A stretch of DNA of 64,000 nt, taken from assembly GCA_910587815.1 (NCBI GenBank), contig CAJUNK010000001.1:103387-167386 (forward strand), written 5' to 3'. The notes under the pieces were generated by a model. It had not been told where the DNA came from and did not search any database. It saw nothing but the letters and a program-made list of their open reading frames with translations. Made by a program: the position numbers and the translations under genes. Shown here piece after piece: positions 7,947 to 17,074 of the stretch (the first letter of the stretch is position 1; each line of letters opens with the position of its first letter). This stretch comes from Candidatus Gastranaerophilales bacterium (GTDB lineage Bacteria > Cyanobacteriota > Vampirovibrionia > Gastranaerophilales > Gastranaerophilaceae).

Positions 7947-9407
7947 ATGTCTCTTTCACATATTACAACAACAGTATTGTCATCTTTAGGAAATAACACA
8001 GGTTCTGTTATTCCTATTGCAACAAAAGATTTAATACAAAATCAGGTATTGGTAGCTCAATACCATAAAGAAGGCGGAAAATATGACGCCTTTGAAAAAT
8101 TTGTAGAAGAAAACGGCACAAGTGCTATTTGGCTTGGCGGGCTTCCTTTTATTAAAAAAATAATGGATAAAACCCTCTATAAAGCCTTTAAAATGAGTCC
8201 TGATGTCGATATAAGAAAATTAAAAAACGGTACACCTGATAGTATCAGTTTTGCTATGAATAAATTAAAGGAGCAAGGCAAGGCAGGTGGAGAACAGTAT
8301 AAAATTTTAGAAAATGTTGCAAACAATAAAAAGCTTGCAAAGGGTTTGTTTGCAACAAAATTTGCTGCGGCAACCGGTGCTACAATGCTAGCTTTGGGCG
8401 GGATAATTTTATTTAAGCAAAAAAGCACCGAAGAAAAGGTGAAAAATAAAATTGAACTTGAGATGGCACAGCAGCTTTCTTTAAGGAATAGTGTTAAAAC
8501 TTCTGCTGTAGGGCAAATGTTTGGTTCTAAAATGAATGATGGTCAAAACAAAAATCTTTCATTTAAAGGTGCCATTTCAAATGCAGCTTCAGCCTTTATG
8601 TACAATCCTGTTTTAAATCAATTCTTGCTTGATATTGGTATTACCGGGCTTCGGGGAACAACATCAAGAGAAGGTGAAAGAAAAGGCGTGCTTACAAAAG
8701 AGGCCTTTGAAATTGCATTTTTATATCCACTTGCAGCCCCTATTCAAAAAGGTTTTGATTTTGCCTTTGGCAAACTATTTAATAAAAATACAAATCTTGA
8801 TTACAGTATTTTGGCATCAGATAGGTTTGAGAAATCCCTTTCTGATAATTCTATGAAACAAGCCTTAACAAAATTTAATAAAAATTTTGATATTGAAAAA
8901 ATAGGTAAAGATGCTGATTTAGATAAAAAATTATTGAATTTCATCTATGATAATCCTGATAATCCTATTGTTAAATTTTTAAAGGATGCAGGTGATGTGG
9001 CCACTGTGAGCGAGGTTACAGGCAAGAAAAAATTCGGTATATTTAATGTTAAAAAGGCAACTGATGAAATTGATTCACTAAGCTTTATTGACACAAAAGC
9101 TATAGGAAAAAATATTAAAAAACTTACTAAAACCATTGATAATATGGATTCAAAAGATGTTCTTAATAATGCTGATAAGGTTAAGAGATATTTAAAAGGC
9201 GCCAAGGCTGCAAAAGGATTGTCTATAGTTTCTGCAATTGCTTTTGGTATTTGGGCTATGGGTGTATTGCAAACAAAGGTTGTTCTTGCTATGAGGAAAA
9301 ATGATACCGGCAGCACTGAAAACCAAGCCATAACAAATCTTGAAAACAAAATTAGACACCAAATGGCATTTGAGGGTAATCATGCGGATAAATCCAATAC
9401 TAAATAA
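7947..9407 (+). CDS. Orphan membrane-associated protein with internal LSFKG motif
   Basis: A 486-residue hypothetical protein. A first hydrophobic stretch lies at about 135-157 (Ala/Gly/Leu-rich, ending in GGIILF), and a second near residues 435-460 contains SAIAFGIWAMGVL. LSFKG at 204-208 matches the short tag found near the N-terminus of other orphan proteins; here it is internal. The rest is Lys/Asp-rich and probably helical. The composition recalls the pair of orphan genes at 36264-38119. It overlaps the next gene by 26 bases, so the two are likely co-transcribed. The function is unknown. Confidence 0.68.
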   Translation: MSLSHITTTVLSSLGNNTGSVIPIATKDLIQNQVLVAQYHKEGGKYDAFEKFVEENGTSAIWLGGLPFIKKIMDKTLYKAFKMSPDVDIRKLKNGTPDSISFAMNKLKEQGKAGGEQYKILENVANNKKLAKGLFATKFAAATGATMLALGGIILFKQKSTEEKVKNKIELEMAQQLSLRNSVKTSAVGQMFGSKMNDGQNKNLSFKGAISNAASAFMYNPVLNQFLLDIGITGLRGTTSREGERKGVLTKEAFEIAFLYPLAAPIQKGFDFAFGKLFNKNTNLDYSILASDRFEKSLSDNSMKQALTKFNKNFDIEKIGKDADLDKKLLNFIYDNPDNPIVKFLKDAGDVATVSEVTGKKKFGIFNVKKATDEIDSLSFIDTKAIGKNIKKLTKTIDNMDSKDVLNNADKVKRYLKGAKAAKGLSIVSAIAFGIWAMGVLQTKVVLAMRKNDTGSTENQAITNLENKIRHQMAFEGNHADKSNTK

Positions 9408-10101
9408 TTTCAAGCGCAGTCTTGTTTTTGGGTATGAAATATCAAGAAAAAACTGCATTGGTGCAAAAAGAAAAGAATTTCAAAATATAAAGCCTGATTA
9501 TAAAGAAGATGACTTCAAATATCCAAAATATGCTACAGGATCTGATTTTGTGACATTAAAAAGCAGGTCAAAGGATGGGGTTTTGAATTTGGCAGGGGAA
9601 ATTCACAGGGAAAAAATTTCAGATGATGAAGTTTTATATGCGATATCAAAACAATCTACAGATGAACCTTTGGGGTATTTAATCTTATCTTTGGATGTTA
9701 AAAATATGAATAGTATGCAAAACATAGTTCCAGAACATTTGAAAGAATATTTTTCAGATGCTCCATATATTAAAAAGATGTTTTCATATAAAGGTGGAAC
9801 AAATCCTGATATTTCAGGAGTGGGCACACACCTTGTGAAATGTGCGCTTAAAGAAAGTATAAAAACAGGGCATGATGGCAAGCTTTCTGTTTTAGCATGC
9901 AATCCTAAAGACCCTTTTTGCGCGCCTACTATTTTTTATCATAAACTTGGGTTTAAATTTATAGAAGATGATAAGGAAAATATTATAAACAAACTTGAAG
10001 AAGAAGGAAATTTGAATATGCAAAGTGCTTTAGATAATTCTATAAATATAGGCACAATGTATCTTCCTAAAGAAAATATTGAAAAGCTTTTGAATTGTTA
10101 A
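9382..10101 (+). CDS. GNAT-like N-acetyltransferase, MRINP start
   Basis: A 239-residue protein. The ATG at 9382 is chosen because GAGGG lies five bases upstream and the resulting start MRINPILNNFKR parallels MRINPYQSFN of the gene at 756. LVFGYE at residues 14-19 is a weak version of the Phe-x-Gly tag. The region from about 85 to 195 fits a GNAT fold: a strand with PLGYLILSL, an acetyl-CoA-binding loop region GVGTHLVKCALK, and the late motif IFYHKLGFKF. The substrate is unknown. The gene starts inside the 3' end of the preceding orphan gene. Confidence 0.66.
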   Translation: MRINPILNNFKRSLVFGYEISRKNCIGAKRKEFQNIKPDYKEDDFKYPKYATGSDFVTLKSRSKDGVLNLAGEIHREKISDDEVLYAISKQSTDEPLGYLILSLDVKNMNSMQNIVPEHLKEYFSDAPYIKKMFSYKGGTNPDISGVGTHLVKCALKESIKTGHDGKLSVLACNPKDPFCAPTIFYHKLGFKFIEDDKENIINKLEEEGNLNMQSALDNSINIGTMYLPKENIEKLLNC

Positions 10102-10120
10102 TTTGCAATATTTGCGGCAA

Positions 10121-10375
10121 TTAAACTTCAATGAATAATTTTCTTCCTACAATATTTGGCTTTCCATTGTAGTAGCCTGCAAAATAACCTCCAGAAACGG
10201 GTGTATTCTTTGCGTAGTTTTCATTTCCCTTAAAGTTTGAATTCATAAAGGGGTTCATACTTTCATTTTGACCGAAAGGGTTGTAGCTTGAAGGCTTTGT
10301 TTCTATCTTTTGAATACTTTGTGTGCTTGTAGATGCAAGTGATTTTGTAATGATGGATACTAAGTTTGTAAACAT
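10121..10375 (-). CDS. Small orphan protein with SNFKG tag
   Basis: An 84-residue protein, MFTNLVSIITKS at the start, Ser/Thr/Asn/Pro-rich, with SNFKG at residues 46-50 followed by a Gly/Tyr-rich segment, GGYFAGYYNGKP. AAGGT is six bases before the ATG on the minus strand. It converges with the acetyltransferase gene (19 bases between stop codons). There is no recognised domain; secretion or surface display is possible but not shown. Confidence 0.55.
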   Translation of the reverse strand: MFTNLVSIITKSLASTSTQSIQKIETKPSSYNPFGQNESMNPFMNSNFKGNENYAKNTPVSGGYFAGYYNGKPNIVGRKLFIEV

Positions 10376-10712
10376 TTTTGGACCTTAACTTTCCTTGAAA
10401 ATAATTTTCTAACCTGCATTTTGGTAAAAAAAACAAAATACAATGCATTAAGAATTTTAATTATACAATTTTAAAAGTCATAATTTATTATCGTATTCAA
10501 TATAAAAAATGTTAAGATTTTTTTATTAAAAATACACCATAAAGTCTACAATTTGACAAAACTTAATAATATTATTGTTAATTTTATTAAGTTTATGATA
10601 TATTTTTATTATCAACTGTTTACTAATGTTAAATTTTATATAAAAAATTAAATAAGATATGCATGGTTAAAGCTTTAGGCCTGACAAACGTGCTTTTTTA
10701 TTAAATTTTAAT
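10376..10712. other. Divergent AT-rich promoter region upstream of rny
   Basis: This 337-base gap separates the divergent small orphan gene and rny. It is extremely AT-rich with many TATAAT-like hexamers, so I cannot single out one promoter. Near the rny end, TAAAGCTTTAGGCCTGAC is followed by a GCTTTTTT run that could form a weak terminator-like or attenuator hairpin. No gene or RNA family is recognised. Confidence 0.4.
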
Positions 10713-12263
10713 TTGAGGTATGGGAAAATAGAATCAATATTATTATATCTTACAATACTTGTGTTAACACCTGCCACCATTATATCCACACTTTTATGGA
10801 CAAGGCAGAGAACAAAGCTTGAATTTTATCAAAAAGACGCTGAAAGAATGACAGCAGAATTCAAGCAAAAAGAAGATTATATTAAAAAAGAAGCAATTGT
10901 TGCTGCAAGAGAACAAATGCACAATGATAGGCAAAAGCTTGATGATGAAATCAGACAAAGAAGATCTGAAATTAATCGTCTTGAAAATTCTCTTTCAAAA
11001 AGAGAAGATAGCCTTGAAGATAAAGCGCAAAAAGTTGCCGATAAAGAATTTCAATTGAATAAAAAATATGATGAGCTGCTTGATAAAGAAGATTATTTGG
11101 CAGAGCTTGTTGCAAAACAATTAGCAGAGCTTGAACGTGTATCTTCCATGAGTCGAGAAGAGGCTAAAAATATTCTTTTAGAACAAATTAAACAGGAATT
11201 AGCGCAGGAACAAATCCAATTAATCCGCGAAAATGAGCAAAAAATAAAAGAAACAGCAGAAGAAAAATCCCGTGAGATTTTATCGCAGGTAATGCAGAAA
11301 TGCGTGATAGACCAGGTTATTGAAAGTACAGTTTCTGTGGTTTCCCTTCCAAACGATGAAATGAAGGGAAGAATTATTGGCCGTGAAGGCAGAAATATTA
11401 GAACACTTGAAACATTAACAGGGGTGGATTTAATCATTGATGATACACCTGAAGCTGTTGTTTTATCATCTTTTGATCCTGTTAGACGTGAAGTTGCAAA
11501 ATTAACAATTGAAAAACTTATACAGGATGGGCGTATTCACCCTGTACGCATTGAAGAAGTTTTTGAAAAATCTAAAAAAGAGATTGAAAACAAAATGAGG
11601 CAGGAAGGCGAAAAGGCTGCACTTGACCTTGGAATTATGAACCTTAACAAAGAGCTGACGAGGACTCTTGGACGCTTATATTATAGAACAAGCTATGGAC
11701 AAAATGTTTTAAGGCATTCTATTGAAGTTGCGCAGATAGCTGGTATGCTTGCTGTGGAGCTTGGAGCAAATGCTAATGAAGCAAGACGTGCTGGTTTATT
11801 GCATGATATAGGAAAAGCAGTGGACCATGACCAGGAAGGAACCCATATTCAACTTGGAGTAGAACTTGCAAGGCGATATGGCGAAAAGGAAGAAATTGTC
11901 CATGCAATTGAAGCGCACCATGACGATGTTGCCGCAAATACACTTGTTGCAGCACTTGTCAAAATTGCAGATTCGGTTTCCGCAGGAAGGCCAGGTGCAA
12001 GGCGCGATACGCTTGAAATCTATATTAAACGCCTCAAAAAGCTGGAAGAAATTGCAAACAGCTATGAGGGTATTAAGCAATCCTTTGCAGTGCAAGCCGG
12101 TCGTGAAGTTAGGGTTGTAGTTCAGCCTAATGTGTTCAACGACGCCGCTGCAGCCAAACTTGCCCGTGACATTGTAAAACGCATTGAGGATGAACTTGAA
12201 TATCCCGGCCAAATCCGTGTAACGGTTGTTCGGGAAGCTAGAGTTACCGAAATTGCGAAATAA
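10713..12263 (+). CDS. rny: Ribonuclease Y
   Basis: A 516-residue membrane-anchored endoribonuclease that starts mRNA decay. An N-terminal membrane helix (about 7-27) is followed by a long charged coiled coil (about 30-195). The KH RNA-binding domain (about 206-270) has GRIIGREGRNIRTLE, and the HD domain (about 330-425) has metal ligands in LLHDIGKAVDHD. The start is unusual: the only usable codon is TTG at 10713, since the ATG at 10719 is out of frame and stops at once, and no clear Shine-Dalgarno is visible. ymdB follows two bases after the stop, a pairing also seen in Firmicutes. Confidence 0.95.
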   Translation: MRYGKIESILLYLTILVLTPATIISTLLWTRQRTKLEFYQKDAERMTAEFKQKEDYIKKEAIVAAREQMHNDRQKLDDEIRQRRSEINRLENSLSKREDSLEDKAQKVADKEFQLNKKYDELLDKEDYLAELVAKQLAELERVSSMSREEAKNILLEQIKQELAQEQIQLIRENEQKIKETAEEKSREILSQVMQKCVIDQVIESTVSVVSLPNDEMKGRIIGREGRNIRTLETLTGVDLIIDDTPEAVVLSSFDPVRREVAKLTIEKLIQDGRIHPVRIEEVFEKSKKEIENKMRQEGEKAALDLGIMNLNKELTRTLGRLYYRTSYGQNVLRHSIEVAQIAGMLAVELGANANEARRAGLLHDIGKAVDHDQEGTHIQLGVELARRYGEKEEIVHAIEAHHDDVAANTLVAALVKIADSVSAGRPGARRDTLEIYIKRLKKLEEIANSYEGIKQSFAVQAGREVRVVVQPNVFNDAAAAKLARDIVKRIEDELEYPGQIRVTVVREARVTEIAK

Positions 12264-12265
12264 GA

Positions 12266-13147
12266 ATGTCTAAAACAATTAAAGTGCTTTTTTTGGGTGA
12301 TTTAGTAGGTCGTCCTGGAAGAGAAGCGGTTCAGAAATTTTTAAATAAAAATCAAGATTATGATTTTGTGATTGCAAATGTTGAAAACGCATCACATGGT
12401 TTTGGACTGACTAAAAAAAATCATGATGATTTGATATCTTATGGCATTAATTGTATGACATCCGGCAATCATATTTGGGATAAAAAGGATGTGTATGCCT
12501 ATATAGATGATAGCAGTGTTTTGGTGCGTCCATTAAACTACCATAAAAAAGAACGAGGTGCCGGGTTTAGAATATTTAACGATAAAATTATTGTGTTAAA
12601 TCTTTTAGGTAAAACCTTTATGCAGCCTGTTGTTTGCCCTTTTCAAACGCTTTACGATGTTATGATTTCACTGAATGAGACTTGTGATTTATCTAAAATG
12701 GTTGTCATTGTTGATTTTCACGCGGAAGCTACGGCTGAAAAGATTTGTCTTGCTCACTTTGCAAAATCTTTAGGGGTAAGTGCTGTTTTAGGAACGCACA
12801 CCCATGTGCAAACAGCTGATGAAAAGCTTATTGATTATGATTTTTTGTTGAATGATGCTTTTGAATATTTTCCAAAAGTATTTAAAGAAAATGTTTTAAC
12901 ATCTAAAAAATCTATGGCATACATAAGTGATGTTGGTTTTTGCGGTTCATATAAAAGTATTATTGGAATGGAATATGAAAGTTCATTAAAAAGGCTTGTT
13001 TCATCTATTCCTGAAAGATTTGATGTTGCATTAGACTGTATTAGGCAAATTAATGCTGTCAGTGTAGAGTTTGATTTTGAAAGCGGCGTTGCGCAAAAAA
13101 TCGAGAGAATAAATTTAAATTACAATTATGAGGAAATGAAGCCATGA
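12266..13147 (+). CDS. ymdB: YmdB-family metallophosphoesterase
   Basis: A 293-residue calcineurin-like phosphoesterase. The metal-binding motifs are all present: FLGDLVGRPGR at the start, ANVENASHGFGLT, TSGNHIWDKKD, DFHAEATAEK and GTHTHVQTADE. Characterised members hydrolyse cyclic nucleotides (2',3'-cAMP) and influence RNase Y-dependent RNA turnover, which fits its position two bases behind rny. Translation is probably coupled to rny, and its own stop overlaps the start of the next gene by four bases (ATGA). Confidence 0.9.
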   Translation: MSKTIKVLFLGDLVGRPGREAVQKFLNKNQDYDFVIANVENASHGFGLTKKNHDDLISYGINCMTSGNHIWDKKDVYAYIDDSSVLVRPLNYHKKERGAGFRIFNDKIIVLNLLGKTFMQPVVCPFQTLYDVMISLNETCDLSKMVVIVDFHAEATAEKICLAHFAKSLGVSAVLGTHTHVQTADEKLIDYDFLLNDAFEYFPKVFKENVLTSKKSMAYISDVGFCGSYKSIIGMEYESSLKRLVSSIPERFDVALDCIRQINAVSVEFDFESGVAQKIERINLNYNYEEMKP

Positions 13148-13992
13148 AGGTAGATTTGCACATTCATACGACATATTCTGATGGTACATATTCTCCCGAA
13201 ATGGTGGTGAATACGGCTATTGGGTGTGGTCTTAATGTTATTGCACTGACTGATCATGACAATGTTTTGTCCCATAAAGTTGCTGGTGATTATGTTCAAA
13301 AAAATAATATTGATATAGAAATTATCCCTGGTGTTGAAATTAATACTATTTATAAAGGGCATGAAGTTCATATTTTGGGTTATTTTATGGATACGAAAAA
13401 TTCTGAATTTTTGAATCTTATGAAATCCCAACAAGAGGCTCGTGTTAAACAGACTAATGAAATTATTGAGCTTTTGAATAAAAAAGCCGGGATAAAAATT
13501 AAATTTGAAGATGTAAAATCTCTTGTAGCGGAAGGCGGCAGTATTGGAAGGCCGCATATAGCCCGCGCTATTACAAATGCAGGCGGAGTAAATAATGTTA
13601 TGGAAGCCTATGCAAAATATATAAACGATTCATCAAATGTTTATGTGCAAAGAAAAACTGTTTCTCCGCATGATGCATGTGAAATTATCTATGATGCAGG
13701 CGGCATTCCTGTTTTTGCACATCCCATTGATGTTGAAATATCGGATGAGCTTGCAAAGGAGCTTGTAAGTTATGGCCTGCGCGGAATTGAAGCATACCAT
13801 AGAAAACATTCTCCTGCTGTTGTAGAACATTATTCTTCTTTGGCAGAAAAATACGGGCTTATTATTACGGGTGGTTCAGATTTTCATGCACCATCTGTAA
13901 ATCATGGGGCAATTTTAATGGGCAAAAATTTTGTGCCTGCTTGGGTATATGATGAATTAGTCAAAGAAAAAAGAAGACTTGAATTATTGTAA
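13144..13992 (+). CDS. PHP-domain phosphoesterase, TrpH/YciV type
   Basis: A 282-residue metal-dependent phosphoesterase. It has the PHP signatures DLHIHTTYSDG near the start, ALTDHDN, PGVEIN, HILGYF, RPHIARA, FAHP and GGSDFHAPS, which supply the His/Asp/Glu metal ligands. Members of this subgroup remove the 3'-phosphate from nucleoside 3',5'-bisphosphates or trim 5' ends of short RNA. Its four-base overlap with ymdB, and ymdB's link to rny, suggest an RNA-degradation unit of nuclease, cyclic-nucleotide phosphodiesterase and nucleotide-bisphosphate phosphatase. The substrate assignment is inference. Confidence 0.88.
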   Translation: MKVDLHIHTTYSDGTYSPEMVVNTAIGCGLNVIALTDHDNVLSHKVAGDYVQKNNIDIEIIPGVEINTIYKGHEVHILGYFMDTKNSEFLNLMKSQQEARVKQTNEIIELLNKKAGIKIKFEDVKSLVAEGGSIGRPHIARAITNAGGVNNVMEAYAKYINDSSNVYVQRKTVSPHDACEIIYDAGGIPVFAHPIDVEISDELAKELVSYGLRGIEAYHRKHSPAVVEHYSSLAEKYGLIITGGSDFHAPSVNHGAILMGKNFVPAWVYDELVKEKRRLELL

Positions 13993-14001
13993 ATAAAAAA
14001 T

Positions 14002-14033
14002 AGCCCGCTGTTTTTTAACAGGGGCTTGTTTTT
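14002..14033 (+). terminator. Terminator of the rny-ymdB-PHP operon
   Basis: AGCCCGCTGTT (14002-14012) pairs with AACAGGGGCT (14017-14026) with one mismatch or slip, followed by TGTTTTT. It lies ten bases past the PHP gene stop and before the convergent gene ending at 14043. Confidence 0.75.
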
Positions 14034-14042
14034 ATAAATTTG

Positions 14043-15488
14043 TTATTCTTCAACGCAGGGTTCAAGTAGAGAATAATTAATATCTTCATCTATAGTGCCA
14101 ATGCCCGTGTTGTCAATAAATTCTTCTGTTGCAGGCGGTGTGGTGGGGTTCATTTGACTGCTTTCTATATTGCTATTTGTATCTTTTGTTGAAGGTTGAT
14201 TTATTATTTTAACTGGTTTAAAAATTTGTTCGCGAGCTTTTTTAATAACATCTTTTGCATATTTTTCTAAAATCTCAATATTGTTATTTACAAGGTTTGG
14301 ATTTAAATTACCATTTGCAATCTGCATATTAACTGCTGATTCGTATTTATGTAATGCATCTTGAATTTTGTATGCCATTTCCTTCTTTTCATCTTCAGGC
14401 ATTTTGTTTTGGTTTTGGATGAAATCATTTTTAAGTGTTTTATAGGCTGTTTTTGCTTCTTTAATTTTTTCTGCTTGGTTTTTGATATGATCGGCAATTA
14501 AAACATAATAATCTTTAATATCACTTCCATCTAGTCCTGAAAGTTCAGCTTCCAAACTATTTTCTGCCATCCATTCATTGCTTTTTAGTGTTGCTGCCTC
14601 AAGTTCTTTTCTATAAATTTCTGCAACAGCTTTTGTCTCATCGTTTATTTGTTCAATTTCATCTAGTACTTTGTTTATAATTTCTAATTCACCTTTATTA
14701 ATGTTGCCTTTTGATGTTATAGCAGATTTGTCGCTGACAAAGGGGTGGCATATTGCATCGCTGCTTGCTTCCTCTATTAATCTTTCAATAAAATATGCAG
14801 CATCTTTTTCTGTTTCAATATCTTTCCAGGGAGTAATTTCTCCTGCTGCAATCTGCGCTATTGAATAGTGTTCATAAAATCCTTTAAGGTTTCTGTTTTC
14901 ATCTTGATATTGAATTAATTGCTCTGTATCATTTTGTGAGCCATCAAAGGTTTTACCATCCAAGAGTTTTATGATATCAAGTGCTGATGCTTCTGTATAG
15001 CTGGGCCAAATTTCATTGTAGAGATTGTCATATTCTTTTATTGCATCTTCTATGTAATTTTTAGAATCTTCAAAACGTTTTTGTGCTTCTATTGAGCTGA
15101 AAGCATCTGTATCTATAATTGTACTGGTGGGCGAAGCGATTCTGTTTTCAGTATCTTTGGCTGCTCGTATATTTTCTAAATAATCCTTGTATACATCTAT
15201 TGGTATAACAAAATCACAATCATAATCACAATCATTGTTATCAAAGATTTCTTCTATTGGTGTTAAATTTTGTATTTTTTCTGATTCTTTAGCCTGGACG
15301 GTGCATCCTGAAATATTTAATGCGGCAAGCATGGCGGCACCTGCAAGTACAAGGCCTTGAAGTTGTTTTTTATATTCTTTAATACCAATTTTCTTTTCAG
15401 GATTAAAATTTGCTGCTGTGTGCGGTGTTTTTCCTTTGAAATTTGTTTTATTGAATGAATTTGTATTTGAGGAATTTTGAATCTTCAT
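14043..15488 (-). CDS. Tagged lipoprotein with unusually long N-region
   Basis: A 481-residue hypothetical protein. The N-terminus MKIQNSSNTN runs through an Asn/Ser linker to NFKG at 16-19, then a basic segment (about 31-42), a hydrophobic stretch (45-60) and the lipobox ISGC with Cys at residue 62. If processed by signal peptidase II, the first 61 residues, tag included, would be removed. The remainder is acidic and strongly helical (Glu/Lys/Ala-rich, coiled-coil-like, about 110-430), ending in a Pro/Thr-rich segment. There is no known domain. Its location is probably a membrane lipoprotein. The start is supported by AAAGGTTAAGGCA upstream on the minus strand. Confidence 0.7.
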   Translation of the reverse strand: MKIQNSSNTNSFNKTNFKGKTPHTAANFNPEKKIGIKEYKKQLQGLVLAGAAMLAALNISGCTVQAKESEKIQNLTPIEEIFDNNDCDYDCDFVIPIDVYKDYLENIRAAKDTENRIASPTSTIIDTDAFSSIEAQKRFEDSKNYIEDAIKEYDNLYNEIWPSYTEASALDIIKLLDGKTFDGSQNDTEQLIQYQDENRNLKGFYEHYSIAQIAAGEITPWKDIETEKDAAYFIERLIEEASSDAICHPFVSDKSAITSKGNINKGELEIINKVLDEIEQINDETKAVAEIYRKELEAATLKSNEWMAENSLEAELSGLDGSDIKDYYVLIADHIKNQAEKIKEAKTAYKTLKNDFIQNQNKMPEDEKKEMAYKIQDALHKYESAVNMQIANGNLNPNLVNNNIEILEKYAKDVIKKAREQIFKPVKIINQPSTKDTNSNIESSQMNPTTPPATEEFIDNTGIGTIDEDINYSLLEPCVEE

Positions 15489-15647
15489 TGCCTTAACCTT
15501 TCTTTTATGTTTCCTATAAAGTTTGTAATTTTTTAAAATTGTTGTTATTTATAAAATATTAAAAAAATTTAAGTAAATTTAAGTAAATATTTGTAAAGGC
15601 AGAAGTATATTTTTATTCATTTGGTGGAAAAAATGCCGTGTAAACGG

Positions 15648-15659
15648 TACAATTATTTT
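15648..15659 (+). promoter_or_regulatory. -10 box placed for a leaderless obgE mRNA
   Basis: TACAAT at 15648-15653 lies six bases before the ATG at 15660, with no Shine-Dalgarno between. This is the same geometry as at argS and gmk. The -35 region is not convincing. Confidence 0.45.
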
Positions 15660-16949
15660 ATGGCAGCTTTTATTGATAAAGTAAAAATTAAACTTGAATC
15701 CGGCAGGGGCGGAAACGGCGCTGTGGCTTGGAGGAGGGAAAAATTTGTGGATAAAGGCGGTCCTGCTGGCGGTGATGGCGGCAGGGGTGGAAATATATAT
15801 TTTGTAGCCGATGAAAACATGTCCACGCTTCTTGATTTTACATATAAATCTGTTTACAAGGCGCAAGATGGTGAAAATGGTCAAAATAAAAATTGTCATG
15901 GTAAAAATGGCAAAGATATATTTTTAAAGACTCCTGTTGGAGTAATTGTACGTGATTTAAAGAATGGAAAAATTATTGCTGATTTAGATGCCCATGAAAA
16001 AACAATTTTAATTGCAAAAGGCGGCAGAGGAGGCAGGGGAAATGCAAGATTTGCTACTGCACAAAAAAGAGCTCCGCAATTTTGCGAACCTGGGGAAGCG
16101 CCAGTTTGCCGAGAATTGGAATTAGAATTAAGGCTGATAGCAGATATTGGACTTTTGGGAATGCCTAATGCTGGTAAATCAAGTTTTATATCAAAAATTT
16201 CATCTGCCAAACCTAAAATCGCAGATTATCCATTTACCACCCTTGTTCCTAATCTTGGAGTTGTAAGAAAACCATCAGGAGATGGGTTTGTGGTAGCTGA
16301 TATACCTGGAATTATTGAAGGCGCGCATCAGGGTGTTGGGCTTGGGTTTGAGTTTTTAAAACATGTTCAAAGATGCAGATTTTTAATTCATGTTGTTGAT
16401 ATTTCAAATGAAGATGCTATTGAAAATTATAAAAAAATTAATGCCGAACTAAAAAAATATTCTGAAGATTTAGCTTCTTTATATCAGGTTGTTATGCTAA
16501 ACAAAACAGATATTCTTGATGCTGATTATATCAAGAAGACGATGGATGATTTTAAGGAATTTAATAATGATGTATTTGCTGTGTCTTGTGCAACAGGAGA
16601 TGGGATTGAAGAATTCTTAAATCATCTTTACAAAAAAACAGATGAAATACCGCATCCGGAAAATCCTCTAAAAATAGAATATGACGATGGTTTTGACGAT
16701 AATGATGACAGCGAATTTCATGTAGCAAAGCTTAACAAAAACACTTTTTTGGTAGATGGTGGTAAAATAAGAAGATTAGCAGGTGTAACTGACACAAGAA
16801 ATATTCAACAGATGCGCAGGCTTGCTAATATATTAGATTCTATGGGGGTTTATCAGGAATTAAAGAAGATGGGCCTAAAAGAGAATGATACCGTGATGGT
16901 GTCGCACATTGAAACATCATATATTGGTGATTATGAAACAAATTACTAA
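15660..16949 (+). CDS. obgE: GTPase Obg/CgtA
   Basis: A 429-residue ribosome-associated GTPase involved in 50S assembly and stress control. The Gly-rich Obg fold (1-158) has SGRGGNGAVAWRREK and GGDGGRGGN. The G domain (about 160-330) has GMPNAGKSS, DIPGIIEGA and NKTD. A C-terminal OCT domain (about 350-429) is also present. I take ATG 15660 because MAAFIDKVKI fits where the family begins; in-frame starts at 15621 and 15633 would add 13 or 9 residues, and the one at 15633 has a GGTGG upstream. The OCT extension is typical of Gram-positive and some other lineages. Confidence 0.94.
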   Translation: MAAFIDKVKIKLESGRGGNGAVAWRREKFVDKGGPAGGDGGRGGNIYFVADENMSTLLDFTYKSVYKAQDGENGQNKNCHGKNGKDIFLKTPVGVIVRDLKNGKIIADLDAHEKTILIAKGGRGGRGNARFATAQKRAPQFCEPGEAPVCRELELELRLIADIGLLGMPNAGKSSFISKISSAKPKIADYPFTTLVPNLGVVRKPSGDGFVVADIPGIIEGAHQGVGLGFEFLKHVQRCRFLIHVVDISNEDAIENYKKINAELKKYSEDLASLYQVVMLNKTDILDADYIKKTMDDFKEFNNDVFAVSCATGDGIEEFLNHLYKKTDEIPHPENPLKIEYDDGFDDNDDSEFHVAKLNKNTFLVDGGKIRRLAGVTDTRNIQQMRRLANILDSMGVYQELKKMGLKENDTVMVSHIETSYIGDYETNY

Positions 16950-17074
16950 TACATTTGGTGGATTTATTTTAAATCATGATGACAAATCGGCTTAAATGTA
17001 TGATATTAGTTAGTAAGTATACTTTAAGATAGTATAGATTTAGTGTAGTAGAGTAATAGATAACAGAGTTGACA

